Shown: positions 16,786-25,438 of the stretch, in pieces
How the letters are laid out: each line of letters starts with the position of its first letter
How positions within the stretch are numbered: the stretch's first letter is position 1
From: an uncultured Clostridia bacterium
Lineage (GTDB): Bacteria; Bacillota; Clostridia; Christensenellales; UBA1242
DNA length: 64,000 bases
Reading direction: 5' to 3'
NCBI GenBank assembly: GCA_944383275.1
Contig: CALWOV010000004.1
Location: forward strand, 23,091-87,090
Notes under the pieces: model-generated
Told to the model about the DNA's origin: nothing
Database searches by the model: none
Seen by the model: the letters and a program-made list of their open reading frames with translations, nothing else
Made by a program: the position numbers and the translations under genes

Positions 16786-17787
16786 TTAGTATATAGTTTT
16801 AAATGTTTGAACTAAAAGTTCTGCCCTTTTAATATCAATTTGTTCTGTAGGTAACATCATTTTATTCATAACTTGCAACGCACCTGAAGCGCATTGTTCA
16901 AGTAAATCGTTAAACATATCTTCATTTTTTATATTAACGAACCCTAAACTTATGCCTAATTTAACTTTTGCGAATAGTTCTAGAAATTCTTTATGCGAAA
17001 TAGAATAACAACTTCGTAAAATTCCCAATGCTCGCATAATTTGATTTCTTAATTCTGCTGGATTCTTTTTCCAAAACTCCTGCCGTGCCAAGTGTTCTAA
17101 TTCGCAAATTTTTAAAACAGCATCGTTAATATTTTGAATAATTTCTTGCTCGCTTCTTCCAAAAGAACTTCTATTGCTTAATTGATAAAAATATCCATCA
17201 GCATCACTGCTTTCGCCAAAACTACCACGCACAACAATTCCCAAGTCGGAAACAGCCTTTATTACTTCATTTATATTTTCACACAATGAAAGCCCTGGCA
17301 AAAACATCATAATTGACGCACGCATTGCCGTTCCAAGATTAGTAGGACAAGCCGTTAGAAATCCAAGTTTACTGTCGTATGCTATGTCTAGATTTTCCAT
17401 AATCAAAGCGTCTATGTTATTTAATTGTTCCCAAGCATTTTTTAAATTAAAACCTTTTAAAATGCACTGCTCACGAAAATGGTCTTCTTCATTAACCATT
17501 ATACTTATTTTTTGGTCATCACTTAACGCAAGACCACCAATATTAAAATTTTCAACTAAATCTTTACTTATAAGGTGTTTTTCGATAAGCATTTGTCTGT
17601 TTATTGGCAATATGTTTTTCATAAGAAAAAATTGCATATCTTGATTTTCTAGTATTTTTTCTAATGGAATTATAACTTCATCTAAAGCCTGCTTTTCTGT
17701 CATTCCAGATGGAAAAGGTAGTTTTCTTATGTTTCTTGCCAATCTTATTCTTGAACTTACAACACAATTTTTTATTATATCATTCAT
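16786..17787 (-). CDS. mcsB: Protein-arginine kinase McsB
   Basis: A 333-aa guanidino-kinase-family enzyme that phosphorylates arginines on damaged proteins for ClpC-ClpP. Visible features are SRIRLARNIRKLPFP, the CPTNLGTAMRASI loop and VVRGSFGESSDADGYFYQLSNR with RSEQE. I start at ATG 17785-17787, which overlaps the mcsA stop by eight bases and follows GGAGAT; a slightly longer frame begins at 17799 inside mcsA. The phospho-arginine-binding C-terminal region looks complete. Confidence 0.95.
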   Translation of the reverse strand: MNDIIKNCVVSSRIRLARNIRKLPFPSGMTEKQALDEVIIPLEKILENQDMQFFLMKNILPINRQMLIEKHLISKDLVENFNIGGLALSDDQKISIMVNEEDHFREQCILKGFNLKNAWEQLNNIDALIMENLDIAYDSKLGFLTACPTNLGTAMRASIMMFLPGLSLCENINEVIKAVSDLGIVVRGSFGESSDADGYFYQLSNRSSFGRSEQEIIQNINDAVLKICELEHLARQEFWKKNPAELRNQIMRALGILRSCYSISHKEFLELFAKVKLGISLGFVNIKNEDMFNDLLEQCASGALQVMNKMMLPTEQIDIKRAELLVQTFKTIY

Positions 17788-18193
17788 AATCATCTCCAAT
17801 TAAAGAATTTAATTGTCGTTTAATTATTGCTGCTTGTTCATAATCTTCTTGCTCTACTGCATTTTTAAGTTGCTCTTTTAATTCTTCAATATCACCCTGT
17901 GGCTTTACATTATAATTAACACCACTGTGTTCTGTTTTACCAAAAAGCCGTTCTATAACAGGTGATATTGTGCTTGCTAAATATTTATAACATTCAGGGC
18001 AACCTAAAAAGCCTGTTGCTAAAAACTTTTCACTTGTCCACCCACAATTTAAGCATTTATCTTTTTTATTAGATTTTGTTTTATTCAAATTTACTGTAAA
18101 ATCAAAAAATTCGCCTACATTAACAACTTTGAATTGCTCGTCATTATTTTGTGTATCTTTGCCTTTGTGATTATAATTAAAATAATCATTCAT
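17780..18193 (-). CDS. mcsA: McsA, activator of McsB, with one zinc pair
   Basis: A 137-aa protein that stimulates McsB kinase. I chose ATG 18193 because AGGTGG lies just upstream; an in-frame GTG at 18202 overlaps that site. Only one CxxC pair is present (CLNC and CPEC). Typical McsA has two zinc-binding sets, and here the N-terminal set is replaced by about 45 residues of polar sequence. A UVR motif near the end reads EELKEQLKNAVEQEDYEQAA. It lies 21 bp from the deaminase gene and overlaps mcsB. Confidence 0.88.
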   Translation of the reverse strand: MNDYFNYNHKGKDTQNNDEQFKVVNVGEFFDFTVNLNKTKSNKKDKCLNCGWTSEKFLATGFLGCPECYKYLASTISPVIERLFGKTEHSGVNYNVKPQGDIEELKEQLKNAVEQEDYEQAAIIKRQLNSLIGDDYE

Positions 18194-18214
18194 ATTAACC
18201 ACCTAATACATAAA

Positions 18215-19528
18215 TCAAAGATTTTCTTTTTTTGCTAAGTCTCTTTCTTGTATTAATCGCTTTATATTATTTTCACAATGGTCGCAAATATTACTATAAC
18301 TTTCGCCTATATAAAAACTTCCTTTTTCATATAGAACTCTACCACCAACAATAGTCATAACAACATCAGACGCAGACGCCGAATAAACCAAATGAGTAAT
18401 TACATCATTAACAGGTTGCCAATGTGGTTCTTTAGTGTTTATTCTTATTACATCTGCTTGATAACCTTCAGTTAACTGCCCTATCTTATCTTCTAAAAAT
18501 AATGCTCTTGCCCCACCACGAGTTGCCATTAAAATTATATCTTTTGCAGGAATTGCAGCAGCGTCTTTCATAACCACTTTGGTTATTGATGCTGCTAAAA
18601 ACATTTCTTTAAACATATTAAGTGAGTTATTACTTGCAACACTATCTGTTCCCAAACTTAAATCTACACCATTTTTTATATAAGTGTAAATTGGCGCAAT
18701 TCCACTTGCAAGTTTTAAATTGCTTGACATATTAATTGAAACTTTTACATCATATTTTCTTAAAATTTCTATATCTTCTTTATCAACATGAATTCCGTGT
18801 GCAATGGTTGTTGGATAATCAAAAAAGCCCAACTGTTCAAGATATTTAACAGGTGTAAAACCGTGTTCTTTAACACAGTTTCCAACTTCATTTAAAGTTT
18901 CACATAAGTGAATAGATTGTGGTAAGCCATATTTTTTTGCTAAAGCAGTGCAATCATTTAAGCCCTGTTCATCAACAGAAAAAATAGAATGACTTGAAAC
19001 AAAAAATGTAACAAGTGGATTCCCTTTATCTAAAGATGCATGCCTATTTTCCCACTCATTTCTTCGTTCTTCTTTCGGTAATTTATATCTAACATCTATC
19101 GCAATAGCACCACGCATTCCACTTACTTCAAAAGCATTTAACATACTTTTTTGATGGAAATAGTTATTAAGTGTGCAAGTTGTTCCACCTCGCACCATTT
19201 CAGCAATACCAAGTAAGGTTGACCAATACATATCATGACCTGTTATATGGTCTTCAAGTGGACGAATATTATCATACCACCAACCTTTAAAATCTGAATC
19301 TTCAGCAAGCCCTCGAAATATTTGCATAGGTAAATGTGTATGTGAATTTACAAAACCTGGCATAACAACATCGCCCATACAATTAACCACTTTGTCTGCC
19401 ATAAAACCCACTTTTGATTTACCAACATAAACAATTTTATCGTCTTCAATCCAAACTTCTCCATTTGGATATATATCAAAATTATCATTGCAAGTAATTA
19501 CATATGCATTATAAAGTCTTATCTTCAT
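18215..19528 (-). CDS. mtaD: Amidohydrolase, MTA/SAH deaminase type
   Basis: A 437-aa metal-dependent amidohydrolase that most resembles 5'-methylthioadenosine / S-adenosylhomocysteine deaminase. Zinc ligands and catalytic positions are visible: HTH (63-65), the His of SIHLCET, the His of AHGIH and the Asp of LGTDSVASNN. The C-terminal beta-sandwich residues (GQLTEGYQADVIRI) are present. Guanine or other aminohydrolase activity cannot be excluded. It occupies the place where ctsR normally precedes mcsA. The start follows GGGGGAAT. Confidence 0.85.
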   Translation of the reverse strand: MKIRLYNAYVITCNDNFDIYPNGEVWIEDDKIVYVGKSKVGFMADKVVNCMGDVVMPGFVNSHTHLPMQIFRGLAEDSDFKGWWYDNIRPLEDHITGHDMYWSTLLGIAEMVRGGTTCTLNNYFHQKSMLNAFEVSGMRGAIAIDVRYKLPKEERRNEWENRHASLDKGNPLVTFFVSSHSIFSVDEQGLNDCTALAKKYGLPQSIHLCETLNEVGNCVKEHGFTPVKYLEQLGFFDYPTTIAHGIHVDKEDIEILRKYDVKVSINMSSNLKLASGIAPIYTYIKNGVDLSLGTDSVASNNSLNMFKEMFLAASITKVVMKDAAAIPAKDIILMATRGGARALFLEDKIGQLTEGYQADVIRINTKEPHWQPVNDVITHLVYSASASDVVMTIVGGRVLYEKGSFYIGESYSNICDHCENNIKRLIQERDLAKKENL

Positions 19529-19920
19529 TTTATTCCCCCAATGTTATATATAATTATATAACTAAATACCAAAATCTCAAAACAAATTGGGGTAACTTTT
19601 TTTAAACTTTTTAATTTTATATATTTATTATTTTAAAATTTATATTTTTTATTTTTAAATTCTTTAATTTAATCTTTAATGGTAATAATTAAATATAATT
19701 TTTTAAATATTTTTTTATTTTAATTAAATTTCCCTATTTTAAATCTAAATTCTTATGATTTTTTAATTTTTACGCATATTTCTTATTTTATAATCGCGTT
19801 TACTATAAATTGTAAAGATTTACTTTACAATAATAATTATAGCACAAATGTTCCAAAAAATCAATTTTTTTTGAAATTTTTTGGTTTGACAAATACATAA
19901 ATTCGTGTTAATATTCAATT
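19529..19920. other. AT-rich divergent region (392 bp)
   Basis: Apart from the promoter at 19886-19914, I see no gene, RNA or strong hairpin. The part next to the deaminase start has several TATA-like stretches (for example near 19548) but no convincing -35 partner, and no CIRCE or CtsR-type repeat. Confidence 0.45.
19886..19914 (+). promoter_or_regulatory. Promoter giving a leaderless glycosylase gene
   Basis: A perfect TTGACA (19886-19891), a 17-bp spacer and TAATAT (19909-19914) are followed after six bases (TCAATT) by the ATG at 19921. Transcription should begin at the start codon. No ribosome binding site exists. Confidence 0.7.
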
Positions 19921-20397
19921 ATGAGTAAATTAAAATATGGTTTTGAGCCAATATATAACCAAGAAAGCAAAATTCTTATCTTGGGCAGTTTCCCAAGCAT
20001 AAAAAGTCGTGAAAATAATTTTTATTATGGTAACAAACAAAACAAGTTTTGGAGAATGTTAGAATACATTTTTAATGAAAAAATTGAAAATGAAATTAAT
20101 GATAAAACCCAATTTTTGTTAAAACATAATATTGCACTATGGGATATTGTTAAAAAAAGTTATATAAAAACTTCTAGTGATAGTGAACTTGTTAATTTAT
20201 CAAAAAAAGATATTAACAATATATCTTTATTGCTTCCTCCAAATACTAAAATAGAAAAAATTTTATGTAATGGCACTAAAAGTTTTCAATTAGTAAAAAA
20301 GTTTATTAAAACAAGTTTACCAATAATTTGTCTTCCTTCTACTAGCCCTGCTAATTTTAAGTTTGATTTACAAAAATGGAAAAATGAACTTAAATAA
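19921..20397 (+). CDS. DNA glycosylase, uracil-DNA-glycosylase superfamily
   Basis: A 158-aa protein of the small UDG-fold group that includes DNA-deoxyinosine glycosylases. Motifs are ILGSFPS (25-31) for the active-site loop, the NKFWRML segment, and LPSTSPAN near the C-terminus for DNA intercalation. It would excise deaminated bases (hypoxanthine or uracil) from DNA. The gene has no Shine-Dalgarno site and appears leaderless. A bidirectional-looking hairpin follows. Confidence 0.82.
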   Translation: MSKLKYGFEPIYNQESKILILGSFPSIKSRENNFYYGNKQNKFWRMLEYIFNEKIENEINDKTQFLLKHNIALWDIVKKSYIKTSSDSELVNLSKKDINNISLLLPPNTKIEKILCNGTKSFQLVKKFIKTSLPIICLPSTSPANFKFDLQKWKNELK

Positions 20398-20440
20398 TGA
20401 TTTGCATAAATTTATTTTTTAATCTATTAAAAATTAATAA

Positions 20441-20474
20441 AAAAGAACTTTTGATTGATAAGTTCTTTTTTAAT
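20441..20474. terminator. Bidirectional terminator
   Basis: A 10-bp stem (AAAAGAACTT with AAGTTCTTTT, 9-nt loop) with A-runs and T-runs on the two sides lies between the converging glycosylase and phospho-sugar mutase genes. Confidence 0.8.
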
Positions 20475-20490
20475 TTTATAAATAAAGTAT

Positions 20491-22191
20491 CTAGTTAAAA
20501 TACTGCTCTGCTTTAGTTAAAATAAATTTAGATATTTTTTCATATTTTTCTTCAACTTCTTGCTTTGTTTCTGCGCATATTGAAAAATATATTTTACACT
20601 TTGGCTCTGTCCCCGATGGTCTTATTGCAAAATATGAACCATCTTCAAAAACAAAACGCAAAACATCTGATTTTTCAAAATTAAAATCTTTTGTATTATT
20701 TTTATAATGTTTTTTCAATGTTAAGTAATCTTCTATAACATAAACTTCTTCATCTGCAATTTTTTTGAATAAGTTTTTTCTTAATTCTTTCATAAAGTTT
20801 GAAATTTTCAAAATTCCAGAACTGCCTTTAACATAAAAAGAATGTAGTTTGTCTATATAAAACCCATATTTTTTATAAATATTTTCTAATATATCAATTA
20901 AAGTGAAGCCTTGATTTTTATAATAACAAGCAATTTCTGAAATTAACATTGCTGATTGAATTCCATCTTTATCTCTTACTTCTGGATTTATAAGGTAACC
21001 ATAAGACTCTTCATAACCCAACAAAAATTCTGCTCCATTATTATCTATTGCTTCTTGTATTTTTTCTCCAATATATTTAAAACCTGTTAAAGTTTGCTCG
21101 CACTTTATACCATATGAATTTGCAATCTTTTCCCCTAAGGAAGATGTTACAATAGTATTATAAATTACATAATTTTTATTTAATAAATTATTTTCTTGCT
21201 TATATTTAAGAATATAATCAAGAATTATAGCACCCATTTCATTACCTGTTAAATATACTGGCTCATTATGATTATCAAAAACCACTGAGCCTACCCTATC
21301 GCTGTCTGGGTCTGTTGTTAAAACTAAATCTACATTAACTTTTGTTGCAAGTTCAATAGCTTGCTTATATGCTTTTTTATCTTCTGGATTTGGTGATTCA
21401 GTATTTTCAAAAGTTTTTGAAGGAAATGTCTGTTCTTTTACATCATAAACTTGATAGCCTTGTAAAGCGAGAACTTTCATAACAGGTTTATAGCCTGCTC
21501 CGTGTTGTGGCGAATACACTATTTTAAAATTAGTTTTATCAATATTTTTTCTTATTGCTGTATTGATTACCATTTTTATATAAGCATTTTCAACATCATC
21601 ATTCAAAACTGTAATTAAATTAGAATTTACATCACATTCAACATTCAATTCATCTTCTATTTTATTTATTTCTTCTAAAATTAAATTTGTATATTTAGGA
21701 ACTAATTGACAACCATATTGATTATATATTTTATAGCCATTATATTCTTTTGGATTATGGCTTGCTGTTATAACTATTCCACCACAACATTTTAAATATC
21801 TAACAGCAAATGATAATAAAGGTGTTGGCTGTAATGTATAAAAAATATAACTTTTTATACCCATTGCTGCAAGCACTCCTGCAGCAGCCAAAGTAAATTT
21901 ATCAGCATTTTTTCTGTTATCGTGCGCAATAACTACACCAGATTGTTTTGCGTTTTCATAATTTTTTAATAAATAATTTGCATAACCTTTTGTGCACTTT
22001 TTAACCATAATGGAATTCATTTTATTTGTGCCAGCACCCATAACTCCACGAATTCCACCTGTTCCAAACTCAATATCCTTATAAAATGCCTCGTATATCT
22101 CATTTTCATTTAATGATTTAAGTTCTTCTTTTAATTCTTTTGAAACTATATCACTATTAAGCCATTTTTCATATTTTTCTAAATAATTCAT
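20491..22191 (-). CDS. Phosphoglucomutase / phosphomannomutase
   Basis: A 566-aa alpha-D-phosphohexomutase interconverting sugar 1- and 6-phosphates. The phosphoserine loop is TASHNP (142-147, Ser144), the metal loop reads TTDPDSDRVG, the sugar-binding loop is GYEESYGY, and the phosphate-binding loop is RPSGTEPK near the C-terminus. The length and GTGGIRG near residue 43 match the PgcA type of Firmicutes, which supplies glucose 1-phosphate for UDP-glucose and glycolipid synthesis. The start follows AAAAGGT. Confidence 0.93.
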   Translation of the reverse strand: MNYLEKYEKWLNSDIVSKELKEELKSLNENEIYEAFYKDIEFGTGGIRGVMGAGTNKMNSIMVKKCTKGYANYLLKNYENAKQSGVVIAHDNRKNADKFTLAAAGVLAAMGIKSYIFYTLQPTPLLSFAVRYLKCCGGIVITASHNPKEYNGYKIYNQYGCQLVPKYTNLILEEINKIEDELNVECDVNSNLITVLNDDVENAYIKMVINTAIRKNIDKTNFKIVYSPQHGAGYKPVMKVLALQGYQVYDVKEQTFPSKTFENTESPNPEDKKAYKQAIELATKVNVDLVLTTDPDSDRVGSVVFDNHNEPVYLTGNEMGAIILDYILKYKQENNLLNKNYVIYNTIVTSSLGEKIANSYGIKCEQTLTGFKYIGEKIQEAIDNNGAEFLLGYEESYGYLINPEVRDKDGIQSAMLISEIACYYKNQGFTLIDILENIYKKYGFYIDKLHSFYVKGSSGILKISNFMKELRKNLFKKIADEEVYVIEDYLTLKKHYKNNTKDFNFEKSDVLRFVFEDGSYFAIRPSGTEPKCKIYFSICAETKQEVEEKYEKISKFILTKAEQYFN

Positions 22192-22394
22192 ATTATTTAC
22201 CTTTTATTAATTACAATTTATATTTTAGCATAAATAAAAAAATAACTCAATGATATAAAAAAAAATAAATAAAATAATTAATTTAAAAACATAATTTTAA
22301 AAATATATTCTACTGTTAAAACAAAAATGTATTATTAAAATTTAACTATTTTAGATTTTATATCTAAAAAATTACAAATACTTATTTATAACAA

Positions 22395-22420
22395 AAAACC
22401 AAGGTATATACCTTGGTTTT
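22395..22420 (-). terminator. Terminator of the tRNA operon
   Basis: A 10-bp stem (AAAACCAAGG with CCTTGGTTTT, loop TATATA) lies directly after tRNA-Tyr in the leftward direction and is followed by a T-run. Confidence 0.85.
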
Positions 22421-22421
22421 A

Positions 22422-22507
22422 TGGTGGGCAGTGGTGGATTCGAACCACCGAAGTCTCCCGACAACAGATTTACAGTCTGCTCCATTTGGCCGCTCTGGAA
22501 ACTGCCC
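22422..22507 (-). tRNA. tRNA-Tyr(GTA)
   Basis: An 86-nt tRNA with encoded CCA. The acceptor GGGCAGT pairs with ACTGCCC, the anticodon loop is CTGTAAA (GTA), and there is a long variable arm as expected for bacterial Tyr. It is last in the six-tRNA operon. Confidence 0.95.
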
Positions 22508-22510
22508 CTA

Positions 22511-22586
22511 TGGAGCTGGCGAAAGGAATTGAACCTTCAACCTGCTGATTACAAGTCAGCTGCTCTGCCAATTGAGCTACGCCAGC
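22511..22586 (-). tRNA. tRNA-Thr(TGT)
   Basis: A 76-nt tRNA with encoded CCA. The acceptor GCTGGCG pairs with CGCCAGC, and the anticodon loop CTTGTAA gives TGT. Only three bases separate it from tRNA-Tyr. A second Thr isoacceptor (CGT) lies at 30908. Confidence 0.95.
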
Positions 22587-22730
22587 ATATTAGGTGTTGC
22601 CACCCTTTTTCAATATTATATTGAAATATATTTAAACAATAATTTCTTATTGTTATAAGCCTTTTTCTTAACGCAATAACTTAATTTTGCGCACTGTTAA
22701 AGGCACTAGTGTGCTGAACTAAGTCAGCGT

Positions 22731-22806
22731 TGGTGCCCCAGGCGGGACTTGAACCCGCGACACATGGATTTTCAGTCCAATGCTCTACCAACTGAGCTAC
22801 CGGGGC
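22731..22806 (-). tRNA. tRNA-Phe(GAA)
   Basis: A 76-nt tRNA with encoded CCA. The acceptor GCCCCGG pairs with CTGGGGC, and loop CTGAAAA gives GAA. A 144-bp spacer separates it from tRNA-Thr; the spacer holds GGTGTTGCCACC and GGCACTAGTGTGC hairpin-like phrases but no tRNA remnant that I can fold. Confidence 0.95.
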
Positions 22807-22817
22807 GCACAAAAAAA

Positions 22818-22894
22818 TGGTGGGACTTCAAGGACTCGAACCTTGGACCGATCGGTTATGAGCCGATTGCTCTAACCAACTGAGCTAAAGTCCC
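22818..22894 (-). tRNA. tRNA-Met(CAT), elongator type
   Basis: A 77-nt tRNA with encoded CCA. The acceptor GGGACTT pairs fully with AAGTCCC, including a normal 1:72 pair, and the anticodon loop is CTCATAA. The paired first base argues against an initiator. A tRNA-Ile2 with lysidine is a less likely alternative. Confidence 0.88.
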
Positions 22895-22923
22895 ATAGCA
22901 TTTCTTTGTAAAAACAAAGAAAC

Positions 22924-23000
22924 TGGCGACCTAGAAGGGTCTCGAACCCTCGACCTCTACCGTGACAGGGTAGCGCTCTAACCAACTGAGCTACTAGGCC
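22924..23000 (-). tRNA. tRNA-Asp(GTC)
   Basis: A 77-nt tRNA with encoded CCA. The acceptor GGCCTAG pairs with CTAGGTC, the discriminator is G, and the anticodon loop CTGTCAC gives GTC. Confidence 0.95.
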
Positions 23001-23031
23001 ACATAAAAAGTTATATCTCTGCCCAAGGCAG

Positions 23032-23108
23032 TGGTCGGGGTGGAGGGACTCGAACCCCCGACCCCTTGATCCCAAATCAAGTGCGCTAGCCAACTGCGCT
23101 ACACCCCG
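23032..23108 (-). tRNA. tRNA-Pro(TGG)
   Basis: A 77-nt tRNA with encoded CCA and T-arm GGGGGTTCGAGTCCCTC. The acceptor CGGGGTG pairs with CACCCCG, and the anticodon loop TTTGGGA gives TGG. It is the first tRNA of the operon, 30 bases downstream of the -10 box. Confidence 0.95.
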
Positions 23109-23137
23109 ACAGTGATTTAAAGCGATATAACAACTTA

Positions 23138-23166
23138 ATAATACATTATTTTTTAACATTTGTCAA
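23138..23166 (-). promoter_or_regulatory. Promoter of the six-tRNA operon
   Basis: On the minus strand, a perfect TTGACA (23161-23166), a 17-bp spacer and TATTAT (23138-23143) lie upstream of tRNA-Pro. Strong tRNA operon promoters usually look like this. Confidence 0.85.
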
Positions 23167-23310
23167 CAAATTTTTAAAAAAAATTAAAATTATTACAAAA
23201 GATTTTTTATGCAAAAAATATAACTTTTTATGTTAAAAATTTTTTTATAAATTAAATGCTGATATATCACTTTAAATTTAAAAACAGCTTAATTAAATAC
23301 TTTTAACTCA

Positions 23311-24558
23311 TCACATATCATCTAAAGGAGATATTTCATCATCTGCATCAAAATAGTTTATGAAATCTTTATCTAAAGTGTTAGCAGTTCTTAAAGCATA
23401 GAAGCCATATTTTTCTCTCATTTTATCCATTATTTTACTTAACTCTTTTTTCTTTTGATGTGATTTGTCATCAAATAATGTTATTTGTTCCACAACATTT
23501 TCACAATTCCTTAAACTACAAACAGACACCCTTATTGCTCTTATAGAAAGATTATCTAATTTCCAATGTTTTTTAAACATATTTAAAGCAATTTCGGCAA
23601 TTTCTGTTGCAACATTTGTATAATACGAAATACTTTCTGAATAGCCACGCCATTCAAAACTAGAACTTTTCATTGAAAAATGAATGCATTTCCCTTCCAG
23701 ATTTTTTTGTCTAAGCCTGAATGCAACTTTTTCACTTAATAGATAAATTAATGAAATAATATCCCCTTCTGTTGTTAAATCTTTAGATGTCGTCATTCCA
23801 TTTCCAACGCTTTTTTGTTGCACAATTCCATCGGCAAGTTCAACTGCCGTTTCATCTTCACCTCGAGCAATTGCACTCATTTTTAAACCATTTATGCCAA
23901 AGTGTTGCTTTAAAAGCATTGGATCAGTAAAGGCTAAATCTTTTATTGTATGAATATTAAGTTTTTGCAATTTCTCCCAACTTCGTTTTCCAATCATTAA
24001 AAGAACATTTGCTGGCATATCCCAAATAAGTTGTTTAAAATTATTTCTATCAATTACCGTTGTTGCATTAGGTTTTTTTAAATCACTTCCCAACTTTGCA
24101 AAATATTTATTAAACGACACCCCAACAGAAATAGTTAAACCACCTGTTTCCTCATATACAATATGTCTAAGTTTATCAGCAACTTCCCTGCCACTTCCAA
24201 ACAAGTGTGCAGTTTCTGTTAAATCTATCCAACACTCGTCAGGTCCAAAACTTTCTACTCTATCGGAAAATCTTTTATATATATTTTTTATTTTTTCACT
24301 GTATTCTTGATAAATTGCGTGCTGTGGTGGCAAGCAAATAAGATTAGGGCACAAGCGTTTTGCTTCCCAAATTACATGCCCTGTTTTTATTCCCATTTCT
24401 TTTGCTATTTGATTTTTTGCTAATATAACACCGTGTCGCATTCTTGGATTTCCAGCAACAGCAACAGGCATTGTTTTTAACTTTGGGTTTAAAACGCATT
24501 CTACTGATGCATAAAAATTATTAACATCACAATGTAAAATAATTCTTTCTTTTTTCAT
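23311..24558 (-). CDS. Y-family DNA polymerase (DinB type)
   Basis: A 415-aa translesion polymerase. The catalytic carboxylates are in HCDVNNFYASVE (Asp11) and FGPDECWIDL (Asp107-Glu108); the second motif reads GPDE instead of the more usual SIDE. Fingers, palm and thumb (NVLLMIGKRSWEKL) and little-finger regions are present. Near the C-terminus, EQITLFDD fits a sliding-clamp-binding motif. It bypasses damaged template bases at low fidelity. No LexA-type operator was recognised upstream. The start follows AAGGGGAT. Confidence 0.92.
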   Translation of the reverse strand: MKKERIILHCDVNNFYASVECVLNPKLKTMPVAVAGNPRMRHGVILAKNQIAKEMGIKTGHVIWEAKRLCPNLICLPPQHAIYQEYSEKIKNIYKRFSDRVESFGPDECWIDLTETAHLFGSGREVADKLRHIVYEETGGLTISVGVSFNKYFAKLGSDLKKPNATTVIDRNNFKQLIWDMPANVLLMIGKRSWEKLQKLNIHTIKDLAFTDPMLLKQHFGINGLKMSAIARGEDETAVELADGIVQQKSVGNGMTTSKDLTTEGDIISLIYLLSEKVAFRLRQKNLEGKCIHFSMKSSSFEWRGYSESISYYTNVATEIAEIALNMFKKHWKLDNLSIRAIRVSVCSLRNCENVVEQITLFDDKSHQKKKELSKIMDKMREKYGFYALRTANTLDKDFINYFDADDEISPLDDM

Positions 24559-24840
24559 ATATCCCCTTAAAAACTAAAGTTAAAAAATGTTCATATGTTC
24601 TAATTATAGCATAAGAAAATTAAGATGTCTATATTTTAGTTAAAATTATTAAAACAAATATTAACTTAAATAAAAAGATATTTTATAAAATTTACTTTAA
24701 TTTTTATATTAGTTTTGACTAAATGGTTTTTAGCAATTTTATAGATTATTATTAAATAAGTAATAGCTTTTATTTGGTTTTAATAATAAAAATAATAAAT
24801 TAATAATAAATTAAAAAAAGTTAAAAATATTGCTATAAAA

Positions 24841-24877
24841 AAATAACAATTTTTAACCAAGTTAAAAATTGTTATTT
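24841..24877. repeat. 17-bp perfect inverted repeat
   Basis: AAATAACAATTTTTAAC (24841-24857) and its exact complement (24861-24877) are separated by CAA. It marks the left end of the repeat region. The absence of a nearby upstream gene on the plus strand makes a simple terminator role unlikely. Confidence 0.65.
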
Positions 24878-24878
24878 C

Positions 24879-25438
24879 GTGTTATATGAAGTTTTATTTT
24901 TAAGTGTTAATAAGAATTTACAAGCAAAATTGCTATCTATTCAAACTGAGGTGGTAAAAATTAAAATATTTATTGTAAAACATTTTTATTTTACAGAAAA
25001 TTGCAATAAATTAAAATTTATATCATACTGTTTATACTATAAAAGTTTACTTTTATATTTACATAAACAGCTCAAAATTTAAGTTGTGTTACTAAAAATT
25101 TAAAAATTAAAATTTTTACGACATTTAATTTATGTTATCGGAAGTTTTGTCTGAATGCACACGAAGCAAAGCGAGTGTATATTCAAGCAAAACTGATGTT
25201 AATTCAAACAGTGTTGCCGTTGGGACAACGGATTTGCGTTTAGCAAATTGGTTTGCGAACATCGTGAGCAAAACAACATCACATAGTTTATGTTATCGGA
25301 AGTCGAACCAAGCACAAATTAGTAGTATGTGAGTGAGACTGATGTTCATTCAAACTGTGATGGTGGGCAAAGCACGCAAATTCGTTAGAATTTATTAAAA
25401 TTTTATGTTAGTAAAATTTTAACATCGCATAGTTTATA
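24879..25438. repeat. Degenerate tandem repeat array
   Basis: Related phrases recur in the same order: GTTATATGAAGTTTT at 24881, TATGTTATCGGAAG at 25131 and again at 25289 (158 bp apart), and ATTCAAAC at 24939, 25202 and 25348. Each 'TTCAAAC' phrase is followed by a related (A/T)GNGNTG motif. The ACATC(A/G)CATAGTTTAT phrase occurs near 25277 and 25423, closing two units. This looks like three decayed copies of one element. Confidence 0.6.

Larger units (their letters stand above)
24559..25438. other. Non-coding region with decayed repeats (880 bp)
   Basis: No real gene is seen; two short rightward frames of about 66 codons here lack ribosome binding sites and run through repeats. The left 280 bp are plain AT-rich sequence upstream of the dinB-type gene. 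The right 600 bp hold a long hairpin and degenerate tandem copies, described separately. The GC content around 25140-25300 is higher than in neighbouring spacers. Confidence 0.55.

Noticed and set aside
18215..19560. Searched for CtsR-type (GGTCAAA) repeats or CIRCE elements upstream of the mcsA-mcsB-clpC run.
   Set aside because: No such repeat was found between 19528 and 19920 or in the 21-bp gap before mcsA.
22587..22730. Considered a seventh tRNA or tRNA remnant in the spacer between tRNA-Thr and tRNA-Phe.
   Set aside because: Hairpin-like phrases exist but no anticodon or T-arm can be folded.
22421..23159. Open frames covering the tRNA cluster (for example 22421-22624 plus strand and 22872-23159 minus strand).
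   Set aside because: They run through tRNA genes and have no ribosome binding sites; the repeated residues in them are translations of tRNA arms.
24879..25332. Two short plus-strand frames of about 66 codons within the decayed repeat region.
   Set aside because: No ribosome binding sites, and their sequences follow the repeats instead of a protein family.
24841..25438. Considered a CRISPR array because of repeated phrases.
   Set aside because: Copies are irregular in spacing (146-263 bp), degenerate, and lack uniform spacers; no cas gene is present.
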